A DNA stretch of 60,000 nt, from contig CM060731.1 of the NCBI GenBank assembly GCA_030704615.1, positions 23,066,001 to 23,126,000 on the forward strand. The letters are read 5' to 3'. The position numbers and the translations under genes are program-made. Of the stretch, positions 1-12,592 are shown piece by piece (the first letter of the stretch is position 1; each line of letters opens with the position of its first letter). Origin of the DNA: Takakia lepidozioides. Lineage: Eukaryota; Streptophyta; Takakiopsida; Takakiales; Takakiaceae. The notes under the pieces were generated by a model. The model was not told the DNA's origin, searched no databases, and saw only the letters and a program-made list of their open reading frames with translations.

Positions 1-234
1 CCATGACTTGGAGGCTAAACCCTAGCTTAGTAATCTACAACATAGACCTCTTCCTGGCAGTAACAGAACTCTGAGAGCACATGCATTTGTTGGTGTTGGA
101 TTCTCCCAATCAGATAAAGATGGGAGAGTAGGTTTGCCTTCTGATTTTATCTGAGTACGTGTAGTTGCAAGGAAGTGAGGGCACATGTATTAACATTAGT
201 TGCTCTGGTTGCTGCACGGGGCGTGAATGGGCAG

Positions 235-3200
235 TCTATTCTGCATCCCTCAGACAACAGTTGCAGGACTCAGGGAAGAAGTTGGTGGGTGCTATGCACT
301 ATAACAAAGATGGTTCTATCAACAGCAGGTGTGGTCTCTCCCTCAATATCAGTGCAAGCAGTTCAGTGTGCAAAATTTGTACACGTATACCATAATTGAG
401 GAGTATGATGGTGTGGGGATTGGCTGTCAATCCATGCCTCGGGCGTATCATGATGTCAATGTTGGGTCAGGCTCATAAATAGCAGAGTATTTGGTACCAT
501 CTGAAAGCTACATGGAGTTCTCACCGGAGCCCCGGTCTCGGTGTAGTACCAAGCTTGGCTATATATAGGCTTCTTTGAAGCATGTGTAGGCGAGAGTTTA
601 ATCATATGGTAAGGAGTTTGAGGTAGAGCCGATGACTGTGGGAAGAAGGCCAAACCCCGCCTGAATAGGTATGGGATGGTGATCTACTATGTCAAGTGGT
701 CATACTTCATCACGCTTCAGAGGTAGCTCCAGATGATTTCTGGTGAAAGGCAAGCCTGAGGATCCCAGTTTGGCTCAGGTAGCTGTTCTTTTTGTGTGAG
801 TATATGCAGGCTCTTACCAGTGTGCTGGCAAGGCAGGGCAGAGGTAGTGCATGGCATGACTGTAGGAGTCTGTCATGCAGTATTGGAGATAGGTCCAGAT
901 GAGTACCAACCAATGTTGTGTTTCCTTGTATTAGTCTCTCTCGAAGCAATAAGGCTACGGCAAACAGTCTTATGAGTACATTCTCTCACAGCATTAAATG
1001 GTAATTCAATGTCTGAAAAATCCTTGCAGAGAGCCTCCATAGAATTTCTACACTTTGCTCCCTCACCCATTAGGTCAGGTTGACACGTACTCCAGCCTTC
1101 GCTCATGGACTAAGACTAGGTGCAGTACGTTAGTCCGGTTCTCTCTCTGTCTCTCTCTCCAACTTCGAAATTCTGGAGGCTGGGTCTAAAGCCCTGACCC
1201 TGTTGTGGTCTAATTGCTGGGCAACCCACATACAGAAGATTGATGCTTGTGTGAAGAACTTTCTATGGGATATGGGGAAAGCTCGAACTAGTTGCTTATA
1301 CCAAGGTAAGTCCCACTACTGGAGTGAGCCCCTTGCGAAGGTAGTGTTTGTTCCCTTTTGTTCTGCCCAAACTGGGCGCAGGGTCTATGGCCACAAGGCT
1401 ACAGCAAACAAGTACATTCTCTCTCTTGAGCTTGAACTCAAATGTTGGGTAACGACCCCTGGGGGTGATCAATAGAGAGGCACTTGTACCTGACCACCCA
1501 CTGTGAATCCTGTAGGTCCAGTGGTGCAAGTGGATTGTTTGTTTAGGAGTAGGGGGTTGCGGAGCTGAAGAGTCTCTATCTGTTCCCCAAGGGGAAGGAA
1601 TTGTATCTTGTGGTATTTGAGGTTGGCAGAGCAACTACAGACCCTTGGCTAGGCTGATGCATAGTATGGTTATATGTAATTCGTAATAGATGCTTTGGTT
1701 GTGTCACAACATGACAAAAAGGTTCAGTCTGCCCCACCCTAAAGTCCAAAAACTTAATACTGATGCGATCTTTGGGTGGTTGTGCAGCCGGTGTACTGCA
1801 ATTGCACGGGTGCCACATGTGGAAGGTCGATTTGTTGCAGCGCATGCTGATGGCAATCTCTTCATTTATGACAAGGTGAATTATATATTACCAGCTTCAA
1901 TTTTTGCTTGGGACTTCACAGGTTGCTAGTACTGGTCTATGTGATTTCTGCAAGTTTGTTCTGGACTTTAAAAAACCTCTACTGCACCCATCCACCTTTA
2001 AAAAACCTTTACTGCACCCATCCACCGCCCGCACCCAATTCTTTTGGCTGCATCCATTTGAAGATGTTGGTTGACACAATCTCATTCAATTTGGGCTCGA
2101 TGCAATCAGCCATGGATAACCTTGACAGAACTAGTGATGGTGAGATTTTTGAAGTGAGGAACCATGTCACATCTAAGCAAGAAATTAGAAGCTCACAGTT
2201 TCTGTATCCTAATACGATCCAAAGGAAATGAGATAATACAGTCTGTACAGAGGGACATGAAAAGTGGGAGAAAGAGCAACTGACTGTGAAAGCTATGTGG
2301 CAGAGCAAAGATGGGAGTGGGGACGTACCATTTCCACCTGTGAAAGATTCCGCCCAGTTCTCTGTTGCACATGCCAGGTCTAGCAAGGTACAGCAAGGCC
2401 TATGAAGGTCTAGCAAAGTTCTCCTTCCAGTTATTCAAGTTTTGATTAATTGCTTGGACTGTGCCTATCTCACTAAGTGTTGTTACCCTCGTGCTTATGT
2501 CTGAAGACATTCTGAGACTTTGGATGACCATGTATTGATTAGCAGTCTGAAGCAAGTGTGGCCTGTTCTCCCTAGTTGTGAGGTTCCGATAGGATCTGCA
2601 TGGGGTTCGCAGTTCTACATAGGCAATGTGGTCCTTGAGGAATACGTGTTGAATCCCTGTTGCTCAATTCATTAGTCTTCAATTCAATTTCTGGTGAAAG
2701 TAAGAGGGATACATGAATCTCTGGTTTTGGTGTCTTCGGCGGTGTTATTTTTGCATGAGAGTTTGCCCTCTAGAGGGTACTTCTGGCATGCTCTTTTTTC
2801 ATTCAGGCAAGTTATTCTGGTTGAGTAGGTTGTGTTCTTTGCGAGGGCCTTCCCAACAGAAGCATAGCCCTTGGGTGTAAGTTTCAGTCTCATTTTCGTC
2901 CAAAAGTAGATTTGCTCAGATATCAGGCTGACAGCAGTCCATGGTTGCAACATGGGGTCCTGCTGTGTTTCATACAAGTTGTCTGCTGATATGCCTGTGA
3001 CCATGTATACCTAGAAATAGATATGATTTTGTTCTGAATGGGACGCAATGATCATGCAGAGCAATCCAATTGCAAGATGGCATGTTTGCCAGGGCTCTGT
3101 CAATGGCCTTGCCTTTTCCATGGATGGCGCATATCTGGCAACTGTTGGCCGGGATGGTATGTCAACTGCAGTACTTTCCCTTCCAAGATCCTAGAACATT

Positions 3201-5642
3201 TCCACAAAGCCTATATGTCAATTGCTGTTCTTCTTCCATCAGTTTGAAACCTGCTAAGCGCATGTGAGTATTTGTGAGTACAGCTAATCTATGAGGTTAG
3301 CGAACTAAGGGGAGCCACAAGATATCTGCAATCCAAATGTCTTTCTGATACTATTTTAATTGGGCTCACATGCACTCACGTTATTTATCATCTGACTGCA
3401 CTGCTAGGCAACTGATTGTGGGTATCAATTGGCTTTATGTAGCCATGCACCTTGAGTCAAAGCTATTGGCGTCTTTTGGAAAAGGGCCTGAATGTGTGCC
3501 AAGTTAACGAGGAAGTGTTATACTGATTGAATAAAAGATTGCCAGCTTAAACCTACGTGTGTTTGAAGGTATGTTTATGGTGGGTTTGACAGGCTACTTG
3601 AGAGTGTTTGATTTTGGAAGGGACTTGTTGGTGTGTGGCTGCAAAAGCTACTTCGGTGCTCTGCTCTGCTGTGCATGGAGGTACTTACTTTGCTCAAAAC
3701 ATCTACAAGTCCCTGGATGGGCTATGCTCAAAACACAAACAAATGATGATTTGGAACATCTTGAAATAGAGATTGATCAGGTCTGATCAGGTTTGGAATG
3801 TCAAAGGCTAAGAGCCAGGTGGTGGCTAGCCTTCTAGGGATAGGGTACGGAAGTCAAGGAATGTAGGTCCTGCAAACAACATCCTGGGTTATAGGGGCCA
3901 GCAGGACATGTAAATGCTTAGTTTCTGATTGACTCGCTGTCAAAAGTCTGCCTTCCATACACCTCAGCAGTGCTTGGCCAGGAACTTCCTTTTTCTAAGA
4001 ATACTCTAACTCTTAAGAGAGAGCCTTAGGGTTAAATGTTTTGGCAAACTGAATGGTTAGTTCTGGAGCAAGTCGCAGCGTTGTACTATGCAAGTGATGG
4101 GAAACGTCATGCATCTCCCTGATGGATATGGGTTGCTGCTCCATATGGAGCCAGCAATATCGAGACAGAACATTTAAACCCAGTACAACTTCAGCATACA
4201 TGAATGATTTGATTGGCCAGTTGCTTAGGCTAAGCTAAGATCTGACAGCAGAGGACTGACTTACTGTGGGGTTGCTATGTGTCAGTATGGATGGAAAGTA
4301 CGTATTGACAGGAGGGGAAGACGATCTGGTGCAAGTATGGAGCATGGAGGACCAAGCTGTGGTTGCTTGGGGGGAGGGCCACAACTCGTGGGTAGGTGTC
4401 AGCCTTTTCTGCTGATTTGGGCAGCTTGATGTTACATTGTTTTGGTCCTGCTCGAAATATGGGTGTGAAGAGCTCAGTGAATAGAAATTTCCTATTTAGG
4501 TCATTGTTTCTTTATCTGTAGGTGTTGTGTTTCCTCAATGGGGGTCTGGCATTGGCAGAGATGTATCTGAAAGTTGTCATTTGTCTACGTTTAATAACTG
4601 AGACTTCAAGCTCTTCAGTGCTGTGGATTTCACTGCAGTATCCATTTCTTTGTTTACACCATAAGGTCAAAGATTGTATTTGATGCTCACTGGATGTGGT
4701 GACAGGTGAGCGGGGTTGCCTTCGACCCTTATTGGTGTGCGCCATCCTCTGATGCTGGGACTGGTGACATTGCCACTTACCGATTTGGCTCTGTTGGGCA
4801 GGTAATGAAATTGTTTCTGCAGTAGCTGTATATTGAAAAATTGTCGATGTTACCAGCCAGACTTCCAAAGGGTGTCCCTCACAAGGTGGCCTCATTTATC
4901 TTGTATTATGGTTGCTGTTTTCCAATGTAGCGATACAGCTCCAATGTGGCACCTGTCAGGCTCCAGAAATTGGTGTTTAAGCATAGAAAGAGGACTTGTA
5001 TATGTACATCTGGACATCTATGGGTCTAAGCTTGGGGAATCAATGTGGCAATGTTTCTTAAAATGAGGTTTAAGAAGTGCTGTATTGCAAAAATAGTCAA
5101 GTGAAGTCAAGGAGAGCAGCTGGATATCCTCCAGCTCACTGTATTATCATTTACATCTTTTATCACAGATCTATGTGTCACTGTAATTTGACCAGCTTTT
5201 GACATGGTTGCTGGTACTCTCATCACAGGACACACAATTGCTGTTATGGGATCTGGCGATGGATGAGGTCGTAATGCCTTTGCGGCGCCTGGGACCATCT
5301 GGGGCATCCCCTTCCTTCAGTGCTGGGACCAACCAGTCAGCCCTGTGGGATGGTACAGTCCCTACAGTGGGAGCCTTGCACCCGGCCCCCATCCGAAAAG
5401 AGGTGCCTAAACTGGCACCAATTATGGCACATCGAGTCCATGCGGAGCCCCTTTCAGGGCTTCTCTTCACTAAGGATGCGATTGTAACAGCCTGCCATGA
5501 GGGCCATGTGAAAATTTGGGATAGGCCAGGGCATGGGGATAGTGCAGTAGCCAGCCATACGGCAGAGCTCGCCACTGTAGCAGGCCCTAAAGACAAGCTA
5601 CTGGCATTGGGGAAGGGCGGGTTGTCTCATTACAGGCAATGA
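235..5642 (+). CDS. WDR20-like WD40-repeat protein, 3' part (5' end outside window)
   Basis: Eight exons are visible: 235-328, 1788-1875, 2304-2387, 3060-3156, 3593-3680, 4286-4391, 4706-4801 and 5229-5642 (stop TGA). They join in frame to 355 codons including the stop. The product resembles the plant transducin/WD40 family related to animal WDR20 and fungal CreC (Arabidopsis At3g53390/At2g37160 type). Recognisable blocks are SLRQQLQD...HYNKDGS, FVAAHADGNLFIYDK, ARWHVCQGSVNGLAFS, LATVGRD, YLRVFDF, DGKYVLTGGEDDLVQVWSMED, WGEGHNSWVSGVAFD and DTQLLLWDL, then HRVHAEPLSGLLFT and EGHVKIW. These are successive beta-propeller blades. In animals WDR20 is a cofactor of USP12/USP46 deubiquitinases; the plant role is not settled. 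The first visible exon starts in codon phase 1, so upstream exons lie before the window. Every intron is GT-AG. No in-frame breaks were seen, so the gene looks intact. Confidence 0.88.
1967..2026 (+). repeat. Tandem duplication, 2 x 30 bp, in WDR20-like intron
   Basis: Two adjacent 30-bp units (1967-1996 and 1997-2026) start TTTAAAAAACC and end CTGCACCCATCCACC. They differ at one base. They lie in the intron between exons 1788-1875 and 2304-2387 and look like a recent local duplication. Confidence 0.9.
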
Positions 5643-7528
5643 TGAATTTGTTTGGTCCTTTCATGTGGTGTCAGCTTCCGCTCCAGACAGCAGTGCATTC
5701 TCGTCTCTTGTTCTCCATGGGCGCCCTCGAGAGTAGCCCTTCCTAGTGTAGGATACAGGGGGATGAAGGGAAAAGGATCATGCCCCAGGTTTTAACCAAG
5801 CCTTGGATCTGACCCTTGTTGTGTCTGCTTGGCCAGCTTGTAATTAAATTGATATATTGACCTGCAGACATAGGGAATGTCTATCATCTTCGTTGAAGAG
5901 GATGTGTGCCCAACATTTCTTTTGGGTTTCTATGGTGTGGATCCCATTTGGTCATTACCTGTGAGGTCCACACAATGATACTTCAGGGACAGAATGATAC
6001 TACTTCTGATGTTATATGGTCAAGTCTCTAAGGAGCTTTGTTGCACATGGTATCTTGGATCGCTTTGCAGATTTTTGCCTCACCACATTGGAAGTTAATT
6101 GATGAGGAAATGGCTCATGATCTTACTAGCCATTCACCCAATGGCATAATACTACTTCACTAGTGGCTGTGGCTGTGGCTGTGGCTGTGGGTTCAACCCC
6201 ATGTGTGTGCCCAATGTCATAATGGGTATTCAAGCATGGGCTGCACTGGTGGCCCTTGGGGTCAAGAGACACTATAAGTTATGCTTGCTTCAACAAAGAG
6301 TCCACATTTTTTTTATGATCAGATTTGAAGAGTGGATCTGTCTTTGCTTTCCTTCCTAGATTTGAAGAGGTACTTTGTAGTAAAGCAGAACTAATACTCA
6401 GAATTAGAGATTTGAAGAGATACTTAGTACCGCCAGGGAGCAGGTCAAAATAAACGGAAAACCTCAGTATCTTTCCTTTGGTGTCCAACCGTGCTCTTCC
6501 GTCCTGTGTGTCTACTTGTTGAGCCATTGAACAAGGCGAGGATAAGGATCAGCGCGTGGCCGAGTCACTCCAATCAAAGTTATTGAGGTACCTAGGATGC
6601 GATACTACGATCAGCCCCTCCGTAATTGTAATATGAGTCATCTCTTCTTTCATGTGGAAGATCAGGCTTCGCACTTCACATTGTATGTTGATGATTTAGT
6701 CTGGATTTGTAGCATGTAGAGAATCGACGACACCAGAGAGCTTGTGCGAATCGCGACTTTGTGCAAACTCGTGTTTCTCCCCGTAGTAACGTCAAACTTG
6801 AGAACATGGATTTCATCTCTCCCCCAAGGTGAACTTGTTCTGAACAATTTTGTAAAATCAGGATAATGTTACAATCTATAATTGCATTTGCACAGAATCG
6901 TCTCGCTCAAGTAGTACAATAATAGATCTGGACTGTGAAGAAGATCGAGAAAGAAGAAGAAAAGAAACACACTGGGGGAACGTTCAATGGTGTGCTTATT
7001 ATCATTTGGACATGGTGAAAGCGGAGTGGTAGAAGGCTATGGAGGAGCTTTCTACATGGAGAGAGACACAAGATTAATGCAGATGTTTTCTTCATGGATT
7101 TGACAAGTGAGTCAAAGTTGATGCATCAGCAACTCTCCACTATCTTGAGCGTGATGAGACAGTTTGTGAAGTTCACACTGAGAAATGTGTTCCAACCTCC
7201 AAAAATTGGACGGTCTTCCAAACCACAAGGGGTTTTTTCTTGGTCTAATCAAGGCCACCTAGATGCCACTAGTTCATTCTGGTGTAGTCCACAGTGTAAA
7301 GCCAAATCGGCGAGAAAAAGCCCTTGGCGAATGTGAATGCTCCATTCTTGGTCTTGGTGCAAATCGCCCCCAGTGATTTATTTCTTTTTATTCTTGGACT
7401 CACTGCCATGTCACAATTAATGAAGAAACCGTTGTTCGGATTCAGCTGCAGAGACGAAGAGTGTTGAGAGAGAAACAGAAGGACAACAAAATCGAAATCT
7501 GAAGACCGGGCAGCAATTTGGAGGGGTA
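5643..7528. other. Intergenic: 3' flank of the WDR20-like gene, 5' flank of pyruvate kinase
   Basis: No convincing gene is present. The small open frames here have no recognisable domain and no matching splice partners. A TGGCTG-type hexamer run lies at about 6164-6190. The last ~100 bp before 7529 should be the pyruvate kinase leader. No TATA box or other promoter element could be assigned with confidence. Confidence 0.6.
6164..6190 (+). repeat. Short TGGCTG hexamer repeat
   Basis: About four and a half copies of TGGCTG in a row, in non-coding DNA. Confidence 0.85.
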
Positions 7529-10500
7529 ATGACGAACCTAGATATCCAAGGTATACTTGGAAGTGGGAATGATGAGACTCGCCGGCGGATATCAAAGACA
7601 AAGATCATATGTACACTGGGCCCAAAGTCTCGGGATGTGCCTATACTGGAGAAGTTGTTGAAGGCAGGAATGAACGTCGCACGCTTTAATTTCTCGCATG
7701 GAACATATGAGTATCATCAAGGAACGCTTGACAATCTGAAACAGGCCATGTACAGTACTCAAATAATGTGTGGGGTCTTGCTGGACACCAAGGTACCCTC
7801 TGTCTGCTTGATTTCTTGTGTTCTGTGGTTCCACTTGATTTCTCGGCTGTGCTCTCATTCGTGCTCTTAGGTTGAGCTTCACGTGATCGCCACACAGAAG
7901 TCTTTCAGTACAATAAGCCCAACAGGAAGTCCTACAATTACTGTTGGAGATGTTATTCGACTACTACCAGAGAGAGCACCAACCACCTAGACAAGAAGCT
8001 GCCTCTTCTGTGCATTGGAGTTGATCCAAGAGATAATATTCATGTTCAGTATCTAGACAAGGTTTCCATTTTCTAGCGTTGCCTAAATCTCCAGGTTGTA
8101 AACTTATTTGATGAACAAGATGGGGAAAAGAAGTCTAATTCCCAGAGGACAATTTCTCACAGTCACCTTCAGCGTCGCGATGCGTCAGCTCGATCTATCT
8201 GACTCGGACACAATTGCTGCCCTTCTCCAGGCTTCATTACTCATTAGATAAACCTTTTTGCTGCTGGCACAGAGGTGGTATGGATGTGTGTGCATATCAT
8301 ACACACTTCAGTAGGAGGGCAGAACACTACGTCTGCAGTCTGAGACCTTTCAGCTCCTGTTAGATCTTGTCAACAGTTATGCCTGCGGATCATGGTCGCA
8401 GGCAGAGAGGTAATAGGCACTCGTTGCCTCATTGTCAGGCCGTAATTCCTTTCTGATGAACTATACATGGTTCGCGACCTCTTTGCTCTACTTTTAATAT
8501 TCCTCTTGCTCATTCGTTGGAAGGTGCTGTGAATCGCTGAAGGTCAATCTTCCTTTCCTTTCCTGTGGCTCCCTGCCCTGTCGTTAAATAGTTTCATTAT
8601 CTAGAGTGATTAATTGCAATGTACTAGTGTTACTAGAGTCTCATCTTCGTTTCCGTCAAAATGTATAGAACCTCAGATTCCACAGTACATAGAATTAAGT
8701 TATTCACCTTCAACTTGGGCGAATTCATTTCTGGCAGGGTCCAGAGATTCGGACAGGGGCGTTGAAGGATGGAAAGTCTGTGAAGCTGATTCGAAACAAG
8801 GAACTGACGATTACAACTGACTACAACCATGTTGGTGATGAAAACATGATAGCCATGAGCTACGAGAAACTTGCAGTGGATCTGAAGCCTGGCAACATGA
8901 TTCTGTGCTCGGATGGAACCATCTCCCTTACAGTCCTGGAATGCAACACCGGCTCAGGGACAGTAAAATGTCGGTGTGAGAATTCGGCCAGCCTAGGAGA
9001 GAGAAAGAATGTCAATTTGCCGGGGATTGTGGTCGATCTGCCCACCTTTACTCCGAGGGACATTGAGGATATCACTATTTGGGGAGTTGCTAATCGAATT
9101 GATTTCATTGCAGCTTCCTTTGTCCGGAAAGGCTCTGACGTTATAAACATCAAGAAATTGCTTGGTCCTGCTTCTAAGAGCATTCAAATCATCTCCAAGG
9201 TACATTAACATGATAGATTTAGGCAATGTAATTTGTGGTATTTTGAGTCAGGGCGCAGTTTGGTTGCTAAGTACACGGTCTCCAGCTGGCAAACTTTTGA
9301 CTGCCTGGAGACTAGCTACTGTTTGCAGGGACGAACATCTAATTTAGTTTGCCTGGCAAGGCCCGACGGCGACTATCTGAATCTAGGCAATTGCCGCTCA
9401 CCGCAAGAACTGAGCGACTAGCCTTGTGATATTTATGGCATATACATCACTAGCTAGTGCGCTTCAGAAATGTCCACTTCTGAATCTTTCGCACTTCAAA
9501 GATATAAACATTTCTTTGTGGAGCAGTTCTCGGAGGACTCCTTGAAGCTGTCCTCATCAGAACCGTGCAATGGCCGCATTGAAGTTCAGATGAGATCGTT
9601 ATTGCAGATAAATCTATTAAAACTTAGATTGCTTCACATTGTCAGAGCACTTAGCTGACCTCACTTCAATCGGTTTCTACTGAAGAACAAAATGTGTAAT
9701 ATTATTTTCCCCATGCTACTCTTCCAATTCAATCGAACATAGTGAAAGGGATGATGCTTGCGTGAACATTTCTTCTCAAAAATATGACTAGGGCAGGTCG
9801 AGATTTCCCAGTGGACCTACGACAAATGGGAATAAAAAAGCTCCGCAGGCCCATCCTGCAGCTTATCCGAAGGCCTGCTGGAAAGGCAGGAATTGCAACA
9901 GTAAGGGCTGGACTACAGGTAAGAATCACACAGAAGAACTTAAACAACCGTAGACATTCGGGACCTTATGTTTCTTAAAGTGCAAAGCTGTGTGTGTTGT
10001 AGGTCGAGAACCAGGAGGGGCTTGTCAACTTTGATGACATCTTAAGGGAAACAGATGCTATCATGGTAGCGAGAGGTGATTTGGGTATGGAGATTCCAAC
10101 TGAGAAAATCTTCCTTGCTCAGAAGATGATGATTTACAAGTGTAACGCGGCTGGAAAACCTGTGGTCACCGCAACTCAGATGCTGGAGTCCATGATCAAG
10201 TCCCCACGGCCGACCCGTGCTGAAGCCACCGATGTGGCAAACGCTGTCCTGGATGGGACGGATTGCGTTATGCTCAGTGGAGAAACGGCAAATGGGATAA
10301 ATCCAGAAGTTGCAGTGAAGATTATGTCGCGTATATGCCAGGAGGCCGAGGCCTCTCTGGACTATGGAGCCATATTCAAGGAGTTAATGAAAAAGGTTCC
10401 CTTGCCCATGAGCACCTTGGAGAGTTTGGCATCATCGGCTGTCCGAACGGCTAACAAATGCCGGGCAGCCCTGATTGTCGTACTTACTCGGGGAGGCAGC

Positions 10501-11163
10501 ACTGCGAGGCTGGTGGCCAAGTACCGGCCCTCTGTTCCCATCCTCTCGGTTGCAGTTCCAGTCATGACCACCGATAATCTGACCTGGCAATGCAGCGAGG
10601 AGTCCCCTGCCCGACACAGCCTCATTTGCAGGTGGTACCTTTTACCAACTAAATCAGTTCACAACAGCTTGAAAGCTGTTATGCTCAACTGGACATTTCC
10701 AAAAGAACCTTTAGATCTGTGGTATGCTTGAAGGATTACTGGAGTTTGATCCCACTGCTAGCAAAAGGGTCAGCAAAGATTTAATATGATAAATTCCTAG
10801 TTCAGCTCGAGTGCCATAATCAATGTTGCCCAAAGGATGCTTTGGTAGCCCTCCATGGCATTCGACAAGTCGTGGGCGTGAAAGATCATGTAAGAGATAA
10901 GCAGGATCTCTGATTTCTCTCATTGTATTATTAACTTGTTGAGTTCTCAAAAGCAGACCTTTTTTGGCAGGGGTTTGATCCCACTCCTGGCTGAAGGATC
11001 GGTAAAGGCAACAGATTCTGACACAACAGATGAGACACTCAATGCAGCTCTTGAATATGCAGTGAGCCGGAATCTATGCAATCCAGGTGATGCAGTTGTG
11101 GCCCTCCATCGCATTGGAGCTGCGTCTGTCATCAAGATCATGGAAGTGAAAGATATCTATTGA
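7529..11163 (+). CDS. Pyruvate kinase, cytosolic type
   Basis: Four exons: 7529-7792, 8738-9199, 10003-10631 and 10971-11163 (TGA). They give 515 aa, about the usual length of plant cytosolic pyruvate kinase. It transfers phosphate from phosphoenolpyruvate to ADP, the last step of glycolysis, using K+ and Mg2+. Motifs include TKIICTLGP, then [10 protein letters not shown] at about residue 49, LDTK|GPEIRTG spanning exons 1-2, and B-domain text in exon 2. The active-site signature IISK|VENQEG spans exons 2-3 with the catalytic lysine at about 242. [31 protein letters not shown] and [17 protein letters not shown] follow. The C-terminal end [18 protein letters not shown] is in exon 4. No transit peptide precedes the conserved start, so the enzyme is probably cytosolic. 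Junctions are GT-AG and the frame is unbroken. Confidence 0.96.
7871..8062 (+). other. Coding-like stretch inside pyruvate kinase intron 1
   Basis: From 7871 a frame runs [12 protein letters not shown]... to a stop at 7988. A shifted frame then reads [18 protein letters not shown] from 7987 to 8062. Composition looks protein-like, but it does not fit between pyruvate kinase exons 1 and 2, whose junction is already complete. It may be a fragment of another gene or an old exon. The family is not recognised. Confidence 0.3.
10735..10890 (+). pseudogene. Decayed extra copy of pyruvate kinase last exon, in intron 3
   Basis: This intron segment follows the real last exon (10971-11163) along most of its length. 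Shared stretches include GTTTGATCCCACT near the start, the region around ATGCAATCCAGGTGATGC (copy: ATGTTGCCCAAAGGATGC), GCCCTCCATCGCATT (copy: GCCCTCCATGGCATT), and GTGAAAGAT at the end. The copy has lost roughly 40 bp, contains stops and lacks an AG acceptor directly upstream. It appears to be a dead tandem duplicate, and the downstream exon is the one that completes the protein. Confidence 0.75.
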
Positions 11164-12592
11164 ATGTAATCATGACATTGAAGCTGCAGGATTTTAGAGA
11201 TATTGAGAATGTTAGATTTGCCAATCTCACTTTGCGTTTATATGCTGGAATGGTGGATGTGTACATGGCATCATCACAATTGGCCCTGATTTATAAAATC
11301 ATGCAAATGGTGAGGACGGAGAGAGGCTGTTTGAGCTAAGATACCACAAGATAGCTAAACCAAGAACCCAGTAAAAATGGTTACCATTGTAACCAGACCC
11401 TCCTGAACTCCAAGTTACTCCCCAACCCCCTGATTCTTTCCTGGACACAAGGTCGAGATATATTGCTCCCATGGTGGCTGTGGTTGTTGGCCCAGTGTCT
11501 TCCATCAGCCGCTGGTTCACCACTCAGATGGCAGGATACTCCCTCCCATGGACCCCATCAGCGAAAAATTGGGATTAACGAGCATTGCCATACATATTCA
11601 ATACTGGTTATTTCTTGCTGACAGTGGTCTAATAACGAAGTCGACAAGGGACTCAGCAACCGCCATGTTCAGCCATTGCCTGCATCACAAAACAGCCACA
11701 CAAGTTAGAGAGCCACTCCACAACTAGCAAAGAGTGTGTTGTCACATATGCACTAACAAATCAATAAAAGGCTTAAGCTGAGCGTGGAGATTGTTGCAGC
11801 TGTCTTCAGCATGTGTTTGCTGACATCACTCCATGTGACCTTGCCAGGAAAACCCTTGGTCATGGTTCTTTCATGCAGAGGGTTTAGATTAAACGACTTC
11901 TCCAAGAATTGTACCAACCAGATGACTCATAGAGTTCATCGGAGGGTTCATGGGATAAAAGGGAAAAACCTCGGCCAAAGATATTGCACAATTGCTGTTT
12001 TAGCTAAGGGCAGTACACTAGGCGATGTTTCTCCAATAAGAACTGCTCTCTCTCTCTCTGCTCTCTTCATCTTTCTGTGCATCCTGCCTCCCTCTAGTAT
12101 ATATTCTTGAGCAATGATCTGACAAAAATAATCTTGATGACGACTGAACAAAGGCACAATGCCAGAGAGACTGCCAGAGACTAAGAGAGCATATGAGGGA
12201 AGTCATACCATCTAACTTATGTTTGTGCAAATGGTGATGATGAAAAGTGAGCCCATTTGCACTAAGGGACGACAAGACCACAAAATCTGGAAAATGGCCA
12301 CCATTGCTACCCAGACTCTTAGTGCATGTTAACAACAAGTACGTGTTGCAGACCAATTCTGTACCTGGGAGGCTGGAGAGGAGAAGGGTACCAGAAGACA
12401 CTAACCAGGAGAGAGGAGCATGCCATGCTCGGGTCAAGGAAGCACTCAATGTTTGCACTCCACAGCTGGAGTTGTTGCTTCCAGCCACAAACAGAATTTT
12501 GATGAAGTCGTTACCGGTGGTTAACATTCGAGGCCTTAATTTCGACATCTTTTCAGGGCTGAACTCCACATAACTAAGAAAATCTTCCATAG
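11164..12592. other. Intergenic between the convergent pyruvate kinase and 12593-14687 genes
   Basis: This should hold both 3' untranslated regions, since the two genes converge. A 192-codon open frame on the minus strand (12018-12596) begins inside the end of the minus-strand gene in another frame and is most likely its 3' UTR. No further gene or repeat was identified. Confidence 0.6.

Noticed and set aside
9784-9978. Basic 64-aa frame in pyruvate kinase intron 2
   Set aside because: It does not fit the gene, and the exon 2-3 junction is complete without it; no family recognised.
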